A DNA stretch of 8,104 bases from an uncultured Ectothiorhodospiraceae bacterium (GCA_947258945.1 CAMYKJ010000016.1:1-8104); one strand, 5' to 3'; counted from the stretch's first letter, positions 1-6,632 are shown. A program made the numbers and translations. Notes: generated by a model from the letters alone, not told the origin.

Positions 1-1257
1 TCGATCGCCGGTTACCTGAATGCACACCGCATCGTCAATCTGGCCGTGGCCGCCGGCTGCGACGCCCTGCATCCCGGCTATGGTTTTCTCTCCGAGAATC
101 CACTGCTGGCCGAGATCTGCCGGCTGCGGCACCTGCGCTACATCGGCCCGGATGCACGGGTGATCACCCGCATGGGTGACAAGGTCGCGGCCCGCCAGGC
201 CATGATCGAGGCCGGTATCCCGGTCATCCCCGGCAGTGACGGCAACCTGGGCAGCCTCGACGAGGCCGTGGCGCTGGCCGCGGAGTTCGGCTACCCCGTC
301 ATGCTGAAGGCCACCTCCGGCGGCGGCGGCCGCGGGATCCGTCGCTGCGATTCAGAGCAGGATCTGCGCAGGAATTACGACCGGGTACTGTCGGAGGCCG
401 CCAAGGCCTTCGGGGCGGCGGACGTCTTCATGGAAAAGTGCATCGTTCGTCCGCGGCACATCGAGGTGCAGGTGCTGGCCGACAGTCACGGCAACTGCAT
501 CCACCTGTTCGAGCGCGACTGCTCCATCCAGCGCCGTCACCAGAAACTCGTCGAGATCGCTCCCTCGCCGCAACTGGACGAGGCACAGCGCGAGCATCTC
601 GGCGAGATGGCCGTACGCGCGGCGAAGGCCGTGCACTATGAAAATGCAGGCACCGTCGAGTTCCTGCTTGACGACGACGGCCGTTTCTATTTTATGGAAA
701 TGAACACGCGCCTGCAGGTCGAACATACCGTGACGGAGGCAATTACCGGCATCGACATCGTGCAGGAACAGATACGCATTGCCGACGGCCAGCCGCTCAG
801 TTTCGCACAGACCGACATTCAGCGGCGCGGCTACGCCATGGAACTGCGCATCAACGCGGAGGATCCGAAGAACGATTTCCTGCCGAGCTTCGGCAAGATC
901 ACGCGCTACTTCGCGCCGGGCGGGCCCGGCGTGCGTACGGATGGCGCGATCTACACTGGCTACGAGATCCCGCCCTGCTATGATTCCATGTGCGCCAAGC
1001 TGACGGTGTGGGCGCTGAACTGGGAGGATCTGCTGAACCGGGCCGACCGCGCGCTGCAGGATATCGGCGTTTACGGGGTCCGCACCACAATTCCCTACTA
1101 CCGGGAGATACTCAAGGTGCCTGCTTTCAGGCAAGGCGTATTCGACACCGGGTTTGTCGAAGACCACCCTGAGCTCGTCGACTACCGGACCAGTCGCCCC
1201 ACGCGTGAGCTGACGGCGGCCATCACCGCGGCAATTTCGGCACACCTGGGCATGTAA
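1..1257 (+). CDS. pycA: Biotin carboxylase subunit of a two-subunit pyruvate carboxylase (AccC-like), 5' end cut by the window
   Basis: This subunit uses ATP and bicarbonate to carboxylate the biotin carried on its partner, probably the next gene product. The frame is open from base 1, so the start lies upstream. Aligning the conserved lysine in LKATSGGGGRGIR (window codon 103) with E. coli AccC Lys159 suggests about 56 residues are missing. Visible in order are HPGYGFLSEN (end of the N-terminal domain), MGDK, the glycine-rich ATP-grasp loop, FERDCSIQRRHQK, and the catalytic/metal segment FMEMNTRLQVEH (Glu, Asn and Arg all present). The C-terminal domain follows, with ELRINAEDP and YDSMCAKL. 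No biotin-carrier domain is fused; the protein ends about 50 residues after the biotin carboxylase fold. The stop is 23 nt before the next gene, indicating an operon. Databases may label it acetyl-CoA carboxylase biotin carboxylase (accC). The neighbour favours pyruvate carboxylase subunit A, but that assignment is contextual. Confidence 0.9.
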   Translation, partial: SIAGYLNAHRIVNLAVAAGCDALHPGYGFLSENPLLAEICRLRHLRYIGPDARVITRMGDKVAARQAMIEAGIPVIPGSDGNLGSLDEAVALAAEFGYPVMLKATSGGGGRGIRRCDSEQDLRRNYDRVLSEAAKAFGAADVFMEKCIVRPRHIEVQVLADSHGNCIHLFERDCSIQRRHQKLVEIAPSPQLDEAQREHLGEMAVRAAKAVHYENAGTVEFLLDDDGRFYFMEMNTRLQVEHTVTEAITGIDIVQEQIRIADGQPLSFAQTDIQRRGYAMELRINAEDPKNDFLPSFGKITRYFAPGGPGVRTDGAIYTGYEIPPCYDSMCAKLTVWALNWEDLLNRADRALQDIGVYGVRTTIPYYREILKVPAFRQGVFDTGFVEDHPELVDYRTSRPTRELTAAITAAISAHLGM

Positions 1258-1280
1258 CCCATAACACCAACGGACACGAC

Positions 1281-3101
1281 ATGACGACAGTACATATCAC
1301 GGACGTTATCCTGCGCGATGCACACCAGTCGCTGATCGCAACGCGCATGCGTACGGAGGACATGTTACCGGCGTGCGAACGGCTGGACCGGATCGGCTAC
1401 TGGTCGCTTGAGGTCTGGGGCGGTGCCACGTTCGATGCCTGCCTGCGCTATCTCAAGGAAGACCCCTGGCAGCGGCTCGAGGAGCTGCGCGTGGCGCTGC
1501 CGAATACGCGCCTGCAGATGCTGTTGCGCGGCCAGAACCTGCTGGGGTACCGGCACTACAGCGATGATGTGGTCGAGGCCTTCGTCAAGCAGGCTGCCGA
1601 TACCGGCATCGACGTGTTCCGCATCTTCGATGCGCTGAACGACACACGCAACCTGAAAACCGCGATCGATGCCGTGCGCGCCGTCGGCAAGCATGCCCAG
1701 GGCACCATCTGCTACACCACCAGCCCGGTACACAATACGGCTGCATTCGTCAGCATGGCACGTGAACTGGCAGACATGGGCTGCGACAGCATCGCGCTCA
1801 AGGACATGGCCGGCCTGATGACGCCCATGGTGACCGGTAAACTGGTACGCGAGATCACGCAGGCGACCGACCTGCCGCTGCACCTGCACAGTCATGCCAC
1901 CGCCGGCACCGCCGAGATGTGCCTGCTGAAGGCCATCGAAAACGGCTGTTGCCATATCGACACGGCCATTTCGGCCTTCTCCGGCAGTACCAGCCACGCA
2001 GCGACCGAGAGCCTGGTCGCAGCGTTACGTAACACGGAGTACGACACCGGGCTCGACCTCGATGCCTTGCAGGAGATCGGCCTGTATTTTCGTGACGTGC
2101 GCAAGAAGTATCACCAGTTCGAGAACGACTACCTCGGACCGGACACGCGCGTGCAGGTCTACCAGGTCCCCGGTGGCATGATCTCCAACCTGCATTCACA
2201 GCTGCGTGAACAGGGGGCGCTCGATCGAATCGAGGACGTGTTCGCTGAAATCCCGGCGGTCCGCAAGGACCTGGGTTACCCGCCGCTGGTGACCCCGACT
2301 TCCCAGATCATCGGCGCACAGGCCGTGCTGAACGTACTCACCGACAAGCGCTATTCGACCATCACCAACGAGGTGAAACACTACCTGCAGGGCCGCTACG
2401 GCAGGGCACCGGCGCCAGTCGACCCGGCCGTGCAGCAGCAGGCCATCGGCAAGGAGAATGTCATCGACGTACGCCCGGCCGACCTGCTCAGCAACGAAAT
2501 GGATCGCCTGCGCAGCGAGATCGGCGAGCTGGCGGAGAGCGAGGCGGATGTACTGACCTACGCCATGTTCCCGGAAATCGGCAAGGAGTTCCTTAAACAG
2601 CGCAGCAGGAATGCCCTGATACCCGAACCGCTCGAGCCCGTCGGTGAAACGCCGGAGACGCGCACGCGCCCGACCGAGTTCAATGTCACCCTGCACGGCG
2701 AGACCTATCACATCAAGGTCACGGGCACCGGGCATCGCACCCTTGCCAACCGACCGTTTTACATGACGGTCGACAGCGTGCCGGAAGAGGTGCTGGTGGA
2801 AACACTGGACGAGATTGTCATCGGCGAGAAAGAAGCCGCGCCGGCCGCCGGCGGCAGCCGGCGACCACGCGCCACCGAGCCCGGCCACGTCACGGCGTCC
2901 ATGCCCGGCACGATCATCGATGTCCTGGTGGCGGTCGGCGACACCGTCGAGGCCGGCACCCCGGTGCTGATAACCGAGGCGATGAAGATGGAGACCGAGA
3001 TCCAGGCGCCGATTGCCGGTCGCATCACGGCCGTGCATGTCGCCAAGGGAGATACCGTGAATCCCGACGAAACCCTGGTGGAAATCGATGGCGGACAGTA
3101 A
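1281..3101 (+). CDS. pycB: Pyruvate carboxylase subunit B / oxaloacetate decarboxylase alpha-like (OadA family), carboxyltransferase plus biotin carrier
   Basis: This 606-residue subunit transfers CO2 between carboxybiotin and pyruvate/oxaloacetate. The carboxyltransferase TIM barrel spans about 1-275. RDAHQS is at 12-17, LRGQNLLGYRHY at 82-93, the catalytic lysine K174 in ALKDMAG, and metal ligands H203 and H205 in LHLHSHATAG. A conserved PYC/OadA domain follows at about 285-485. A short Ala/Pro/Gly-rich linker (about 517-530) leads to the biotinyl domain (about 535-604), with EAMKM placing the biotinylated lysine at K569 (codon 2985-2987). Length and architecture match the OadA/PycB family. 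No membrane OadB or OadG gene is visible, and a biotin carboxylase lies directly upstream. I therefore favour an ATP-dependent two-subunit pyruvate carboxylase, as in Pseudomonas and methanogens, over a sodium pump. The ATG start has only a weak ribosome site (CGGA, 1271-1274). The tail overlaps maf by 14 nt. The symbol oadA is equally common for this family. Confidence 0.92.
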   Translation: MTTVHITDVILRDAHQSLIATRMRTEDMLPACERLDRIGYWSLEVWGGATFDACLRYLKEDPWQRLEELRVALPNTRLQMLLRGQNLLGYRHYSDDVVEAFVKQAADTGIDVFRIFDALNDTRNLKTAIDAVRAVGKHAQGTICYTTSPVHNTAAFVSMARELADMGCDSIALKDMAGLMTPMVTGKLVREITQATDLPLHLHSHATAGTAEMCLLKAIENGCCHIDTAISAFSGSTSHAATESLVAALRNTEYDTGLDLDALQEIGLYFRDVRKKYHQFENDYLGPDTRVQVYQVPGGMISNLHSQLREQGALDRIEDVFAEIPAVRKDLGYPPLVTPTSQIIGAQAVLNVLTDKRYSTITNEVKHYLQGRYGRAPAPVDPAVQQQAIGKENVIDVRPADLLSNEMDRLRSEIGELAESEADVLTYAMFPEIGKEFLKQRSRNALIPEPLEPVGETPETRTRPTEFNVTLHGETYHIKVTGTGHRTLANRPFYMTVDSVPEEVLVETLDEIVIGEKEAAPAAGGSRRPRATEPGHVTASMPGTIIDVLVAVGDTVEAGTPVLITEAMKMETEIQAPIAGRITAVHVAKGDTVNPDETLVEIDGGQ

Positions 3102-3675
3102 GTCCCCGCTGGTCCTGGCCTCCTCCTCGCCCTACCGGAAGCAACTGCTCGACCGGCTGGGACTGGCCTTCAGCACGGTCAGCCCCGACATCGACGAGAC
3201 CGCCCTGCCCGGCGAGACACCGGACGCGCTGGTTGAACGCCTGGCGGAACAGAAGGCCCGTGCCGTCGGAGAGGTCCATCAGGGGCTCATCATCGGCTCC
3301 GACCAGGTGGCGACCATCGATGATGACATCCTCGGCAAGCCCGGCAACCACGAAAAGGCCGTTGCACAGCTCACGCGACTGTCCGGGAATCGCGTCACCT
3401 TCCACACCGGTCTGTGCCTGCTGGATACCGCACACCACGAAGCACAGGTCGACGTCGTGCCGTTCACGGTGCAGTTCAGAGAATTGAGCGCTGCACAGAT
3501 CGAACGCTATTTACACGCCGAGCAGCCGTACAACTGCGCCGGCAGCTTCAAGTCCGAAGGGCTTGGTATCACGCTGTTTGAAAAGATGCTGGGCGAGGAT
3601 CCCACGGCACTGGTCGGGCTGCCGCTGGTAAAGCTGACGGAAATGCTCTCCAGGGCGGGAATTGATTTACCCTGA
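3088..3675 (+). CDS. yceF: Maf-like nucleotide pyrophosphatase, YceF subtype (7-methyl-GTP pyrophosphatase)
   Basis: This 195-residue cytoplasmic house-cleaning enzyme hydrolyses a non-canonical or modified nucleoside triphosphate to the monophosphate and pyrophosphate. E. coli YceF prefers 7-methyl-GTP. The Maf signature LASSSPYRKQLLDRLGL lies at 9-25, the general-base aspartate is D72 in GSDQ, and YNCAGSFKSEGLG is at 148-160. The C-terminal LFEKMLGEDPTALVGLPL matches the YceF branch better than the dTTP/UTP-specific YhdE branch. The ATG start falls 14 nt inside the 3' end of the carboxyltransferase gene, in another frame, with GGTGGA six nucleotides upstream, so translational coupling is likely. 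In Pseudomonas-type genomes this gene usually follows sppA in the rluC-HAD-sppA-maf-yceD-rpmF order. Here it is in the opposite orientation and attached to a different operon, and no yceD or rpmF follows. Confidence 0.93.
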   Translation: MADSKSPLVLASSSPYRKQLLDRLGLAFSTVSPDIDETALPGETPDALVERLAEQKARAVGEVHQGLIIGSDQVATIDDDILGKPGNHEKAVAQLTRLSGNRVTFHTGLCLLDTAHHEAQVDVVPFTVQFRELSAAQIERYLHAEQPYNCAGSFKSEGLGITLFEKMLGEDPTALVGLPLVKLTEMLSRAGIDLP

Positions 3676-3882
3676 TCACCCACACCGGATACAGAATGAT
3701 TTCACACGGATGTCCGCATGCGGTCCATACACATCATTTACCCATGAATCGGCAAACACTTATCGGCTAACAAGCTGTATCAGGCAGATCAGCCCGACAG
3801 ATCGCTTAAGCTGAAACGCCAGATTGCTTCGTCAGGAATGTCTTCGGTTGGTACAGCCGGGGGCGCAGAAACAACACCGGTT
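3676..3882. other. Intergenic stretch between convergent yceF and parA, with small repeats
   Basis: These 207 nt hold no credible gene; start-to-stop frames crossing it on the plus strand run antisense through parA. There is a perfect 10-bp palindrome CCGCATGCGG (3714-3723). Two direct copies of ATCGGCWAAC (3748-3757 and 3762-3771) have a 14-nt period. A small GAAAC/GTTTC inverted repeat (3868-3884) touches the parA stop codon. None is followed by a T-run, so I see no rho-independent terminator for either converging gene. Remnants of yceD or rpmF, which often follow maf, were not recognised. Confidence 0.5.
3748..3771. repeat. Two-copy direct repeat ATCGGCWAAC, 14-nt period
   Basis: The copies are ATCGGCAAAC (3748-3757) and ATCGGCTAAC (3762-3771), nine of ten bases identical. 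They lie just downstream of parA. Two short copies can arise by chance, so any role as an iteron or operator is speculation. Confidence 0.3.
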
Positions 3883-4584
3883 TCAGGCAGTCAGGTCTTG
3901 CAGCTGTGTGTATTCGAATTCGATGAACCCACCGCGGTTGTTTTCCAGCCAGTAGAGCAGTTCGGCCCAGGTTACACGATCTTTCTGCGCATCCCGCTCA
4001 TTCAACTCATGAATGCCGAGACCCTGCCCGGCAACACTGACGTAGTGCTGGGTATCGCGAATGCGTGCAATGACGGGGATATCAAGATTGTTGAGAAAGC
4101 GTTCCAGCTTATCAACGGCCCTGGTGCGAATGCGTGTACGGTTTGTGACAATGGCCAGGCGGGTATTGTGAGCGCGCGCCTTGCCGACCAGTAGCAAATC
4201 CCTGATGAAGTCGGCCGTCGAATGGATATCAATCGACGAGGGTAAAACCGGAATGAGTATGATGTCGGCTTCAGCAACACGGTCTTCGATGTCCACCAGG
4301 GCGCAACCGGCCGGCGTGTCGGTAATGATATAACGGGTATCGTGCGGGACCTTCATCTGCCAGGCACGCGTGGTGCCCGCAGGCGGCGGTTCGTATGCGG
4401 CAACGCCGTGAATCGGTGGTCGGCTGGACGGCCGCTCTTTCAGCCAGCGTATGCTGGAGGCTTGTTTGTCATAGTCGAACAGTGCTGTCGTGTAACCATG
4501 GGAGGCACAATAGCTGGCCAGATTGGTGGCAATCGTGGTTTTACCGCAACCACCCTTGGTGTTCATGACGCTGATTTTCAGCAC
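3883..4584 (-). CDS. Orphan ParA/MinD-superfamily ATPase
   Basis: This 233-residue P-loop ATPase is of the ParA type. These proteins use ATP-dependent dimerisation and DNA or membrane binding to position plasmids, chromosomes or large protein assemblies. The deviant Walker A motif KGGCGKTT has signature lysine K10 and P-loop lysine K15. FDYDKQASS (36-44) is the Walker A' region, with D37 and D39. YIITDTPAG (85-93) supplies Walker B aspartate D89. The start is GTG at 4584, supported by an upstream GAGAAGG; an in-frame ATG at 4566 would remove the first beta strand. The C-terminal third (about 160-233) lacks a motif I recognise, and there is no N-terminal DNA-binding extension, so it resembles small type Ib or cargo-positioning ParAs. 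No parB-like gene or obvious cargo lies nearby. It appears less G+C-rich than its neighbours, which hints at acquisition. The cargo is unknown. Confidence 0.88.
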   Translation of the reverse strand: MLKISVMNTKGGCGKTTIATNLASYCASHGYTTALFDYDKQASSIRWLKERPSSRPPIHGVAAYEPPPAGTTRAWQMKVPHDTRYIITDTPAGCALVDIEDRVAEADIILIPVLPSSIDIHSTADFIRDLLLVGKARAHNTRLAIVTNRTRIRTRAVDKLERFLNNLDIPVIARIRDTQHYVSVAGQGLGIHELNERDAQKDRVTWAELLYWLENNRGGFIEFEYTQLQDLTA

Positions 4585-4595
4585 GTTCGAATAAG

Positions 4596-4602
4596 CCTTC
4601 TC
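4596..4602 (-). promoter_or_regulatory. Ribosome binding site that supports the GTG start of parA
   Basis: On the minus strand GAGAAGG lies 11 nt before the GTG at 4584, a slightly long spacing. No ATG, GTG or TTG in frame lies closer, and the full P-loop strand requires this start. The site overlaps the edge of a 6-bp inverted repeat. Confidence 0.5.
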
Positions 4603-4617
4603 AACTGGAAAAGTTGA
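4601..4617. repeat. Inverted repeat TCAACT-N5-AGTTGA in the parA leader
   Basis: A perfect 6-bp inverted repeat with a 5-nt spacer sits between the predicted parA promoter and start codon, abutting the ribosome binding site. It could be an operator or an RNA hairpin that limits translation. The sequence alone cannot tell which, and chance is possible. Confidence 0.35.
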
Positions 4618-4635
4618 TTGAAATATTTCCCTAGG

Positions 4636-4663
4636 ATTTTAGCAGGATTGTCGACCACGTCCA
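4636..4663 (-). promoter_or_regulatory. Probable sigma-70 promoter of parA, extended -10
   Basis: On the minus strand TGGACG (4663-4658) is separated by 16 nt from TAAAAT (4641-4636), which is preceded by TGC to form an extended -10. Transcription would start near 4629, giving a leader of about 45 nt. This suggests parA is transcribed alone rather than by read-through from sppA. Confidence 0.42.
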
Positions 4664-4967
4664 GCGGATTGGCTGGCACGCATCCTGCATTTGCAAGGAA
4701 AGCGTGTGACTGGGTCCGATGCTTAATAGTCTGCCCCAAAGTGATGTCCCCGGGGCATCCTATTGCTGCAGCCTGCGCAGAACTGAATGAATATAATGGA
4801 AAATTCCGCGATTATTGCAAGCCGCCGCCGAGCCCCGGTGAGCGCGGCCCGGCATTCACCGAAAGTTTTCTGGTCGTCGGCTGGTCAAAGACTTGGCGAA
4901 ACGACCCGTTCCACTGCATTGTTGCCGCCGGGAATCCTGGCTGAATGACGGGAACAGCGAGAACAAA

Positions 4968-5942
4968 TCAGTTAACCGTTCCCGCACCTTCGACCATCAT
5001 CTTGCCCATGGCCCGCGCCATGGCGACGCCAATACGCTCGGTGATGCGCTCCAGCAGGTCGGGTTCCTGGGTGAAGTCGACAATATCCTCCGCACCAATG
5101 ACCTCGCGCGCAACATAACCGGCACTGCCAAACTCATCGACCAGCCCCATCTCGACACTCTCCTCACCCGTCCAGACCAGACCGGTAAACAATTGCGGAT
5201 CATCCGTCAGCTTGTCCCCGCGCCCTTCACGCACTGCGGTCTTGAAATGATCGTGTATGGAGCCCAGCAACTTCTGCACATGCTCGACATCCGAGTCCTT
5301 GCTCGGCAGGAAGGGATCGAGAAAGTCCTTGCTCTCGCCGGCCGTATACAGGCGCCGCTCGATACCCAGTTTGTCCAGCGTATCGACAAAACCGAAGCTG
5401 TCCATACGCACGCCGATGGAGCCGACGATGCTGGATTTATTGACGTAGATTTCATCGGCAGCCGACACCACGTAATAGCAGCCGGACGCGCAGATATCGG
5501 TGACCACGGCATACAACTTCGTGTCGGGATGCAGCTCGCGCAGCCGGTGGATTTCGTCATAGATATAGGATGACTGTACCGGGCTGCCGCCCGGTGAGTT
5601 GGCGCGCAGGATCACACCGGCCGTTTTCTTGTCCTTGAAGGCATCGCGCAGTCCGCCGATGACGGTATCGGCACTGGCCTCGGTTGAATCCGAAATCGCA
5701 CCGGACAGTTCCACCAGTGCGGTATACTTTTTGCCGACGGTCGACACCTCGCTCCAGTCGCGCGGCAGGTACAGTATCAACAGCGCCAGCAGGTACAGCG
5801 CCAGCAGGACCTTGAAAAAAATACTCCAGCGCCGTGCACGGCGCTGTTCGTTGACAGCGGTAAACACCAGCCGCTCCACGATATCCCTGTATCCGCCGTC
5901 ATCAGCGTGGAGACTGCCGCCCAATCGTTCCTTGTCTGACAT
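4968..5942 (-). CDS. sppA: S49-family signal peptide peptidase, short SppA form
   Basis: This 324-residue inner-membrane serine protease belongs to a family that degrades signal-peptide remnants and membrane-embedded peptides. A cytoplasmic N-terminus with a basic patch (RRARRW, 34-39) precedes a single membrane anchor at about 41-60. The protease domain would then lie on the periplasmic side. The nucleophile is S153 in ICASGCYY and the general-base lysine is K205 in AGESKDFLDPF. Their 52-residue separation equals that in Bacillus subtilis SppA (Ser147/Lys199). SPGGS at 116-120 fits the oxyanion region and VGSIGV (173-178) is conserved. At about half the length of E. coli SppA it is the single-domain form, which probably assembles as an oligomer. 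The ATG start at 5942 has AGGG seven nucleotides upstream, and the gap to the HAD gene is 21 nt, consistent with an rluC-HAD-sppA operon. Two cysteines (C151, C155) flank the nucleophile. Confidence 0.92.
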   Translation of the reverse strand: MSDKERLGGSLHADDGGYRDIVERLVFTAVNEQRRARRWSIFFKVLLALYLLALLILYLPRDWSEVSTVGKKYTALVELSGAISDSTEASADTVIGGLRDAFKDKKTAGVILRANSPGGSPVQSSYIYDEIHRLRELHPDTKLYAVVTDICASGCYYVVSAADEIYVNKSSIVGSIGVRMDSFGFVDTLDKLGIERRLYTAGESKDFLDPFLPSKDSDVEHVQKLLGSIHDHFKTAVREGRGDKLTDDPQLFTGLVWTGEESVEMGLVDEFGSAGYVAREVIGAEDIVDFTQEPDLLERITERIGVAMARAMGKMMVEGAGTVN

Positions 5943-5963
5943 ATCGTTACCCTGAGTTGAAAA

Positions 5964-6632
5964 TCACTGATCCGGAAAATAACCCCTGCCGCTCATCCAC
6001 ACCGGCATGTCGGTCACGCTATCGAGGCAAACCAGCGGATTGTGCCGGCTCAATCGTTCTTCCGCATGTACTCCCGTACGCACGGCAATCTTGGCTGCGC
6101 CGGCATTGGTCGCCATTTCCATGTCATATTCGGTGTCGCCCACCATGACCGTTTCTTCCGGCGCCACCGACAATTCCTGCATGACTTCAAGCAGCATCTG
6201 CGGATGCGGCTTCGAGACCGCCTCGTCCGAACAGCGCGTGGCATCGAAATAATCACTCAGCCCGGTCTCGCCCAGCACCCGGATGAGGCCGCGCCGCGCC
6301 TTGCCGGTGGCGATTCCCAGCAGGATATCGTTCGACTTGAGCAGATCCAGCACCTCGCGGGCACCCGTGAACAGGTCAGAACCCTCATGGGCAAACCAGT
6401 GCTCGCGATAAGCCTCGACGAACGACCGGTGGAAGTCGGCGTCGCGCCCCGGCACCAGTGTATCGATCGCCTCGCGCAGGCCCAGCCCGATGATGTCCCT
6501 GACGGTAGCGTCGTCCATCGGCTCGAGGCCCAGGTCGGCAATGGACGCGTGCAGGCAGTGAACGATCTGCGCCTCCGAGTCCATCAGCGTCCCGTCCCAG
6601 TCAAACACAATACATCGAATACTGTCTGTCAT
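5964..6632 (-). CDS. HAD-superfamily (subfamily IA) phosphatase, phosphoglycolate phosphatase-like
   Basis: This 222-residue cytoplasmic hydrolase probably removes phosphate from a small metabolite. All four HAD motifs are present. Motif I is FDWDGTL, with nucleophile D11 and acid/base D13. Motif II is IATGK with T109, motif III is SKPHP with K141, and motif IV is VGDTEYDME with D166 and D170. The helical cap (type C1) fits between motifs I and II, about 17-90. It resembles Gph-type enzymes, but the substrate cannot be fixed from sequence, so no symbol is given. It sits between rluC (31-nt gap) and sppA (21-nt gap). This is the same position as an uncharacterised HAD hydrolase in Pseudomonas, so the linkage is conserved though the functional reason is unclear. 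The ATG at 6632 has only a weak ribosome site, suggesting dependence on upstream translation. Confidence 0.9.
   Translation of the reverse strand: MTDSIRCIVFDWDGTLMDSEAQIVHCLHASIADLGLEPMDDATVRDIIGLGLREAIDTLVPGRDADFHRSFVEAYREHWFAHEGSDLFTGAREVLDLLKSNDILLGIATGKARRGLIRVLGETGLSDYFDATRCSDEAVSKPHPQMLLEVMQELSVAPEETVMVGDTEYDMEMATNAGAAKIAVRTGVHAEERLSRHNPLVCLDSVTDMPVWMSGRGYFPDQ

Larger units (their letters stand above)
4585..4967. other. Non-coding stretch between sppA and parA
   Basis: These 383 nt contain the parA promoter and leader at the left end. The rest has no gene I can support. A plus-strand frame from TTG 4618 to 4944 has no ribosome site, no homology I recognise and an unprotein-like composition. 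Visible structures are GATG-T-CCCC/GGGG-CATC (4743-4759), a perfect TATAAT on the plus strand (4792-4797) without a well-placed -35, and a 6-bp inverted repeat CGGTGA/TCACCG (4836-4861) followed by GAAAGTTTTC. An inverted repeat CGGGAAC/GTTCCCG (4949-4984) spans the sppA stop codon. No T-rich terminator is seen after sppA. Confidence 0.5.

Noticed and set aside
352..1245. Minus-strand open frame of 297 codons opposite the biotin carboxylase
   Set aside because: It is antisense to an unambiguous, motif-complete gene. High-G+C coding DNA routinely leaves long antisense frames, and its translation shows no recognisable domain.
2196..3038. Minus-strand open frame of 280 codons opposite the carboxyltransferase gene
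   Set aside because: Its translation is a composition shadow rich in His, Arg and Gly with no family resemblance. The plus strand carries the biotin-domain motif here.
1281..3101. Sodium-pumping oxaloacetate decarboxylase complex
   Set aside because: No membrane beta or gamma subunit gene is present in the window, and a biotin carboxylase is the immediate partner. The alternative is kept only as a naming note.
4618..4944. 108-codon plus-strand frame in the sppA-parA gap
   Set aside because: It has a TTG start without a ribosome site, starts within the parA leader, and has no recognisable family or protein-like pattern. It is treated as non-coding.
3676..4967. Mobile element or integration site around parA
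   Set aside because: No transposase, integrase, tRNA, terminal inverted repeats or target duplications could be seen. Only the apparent composition shift and broken synteny hint at transfer.
4893..5573. Plus-strand frame of 226 codons opposite sppA
   Set aside because: It is antisense to the S49 catalytic region, with no homology or ribosome site seen.
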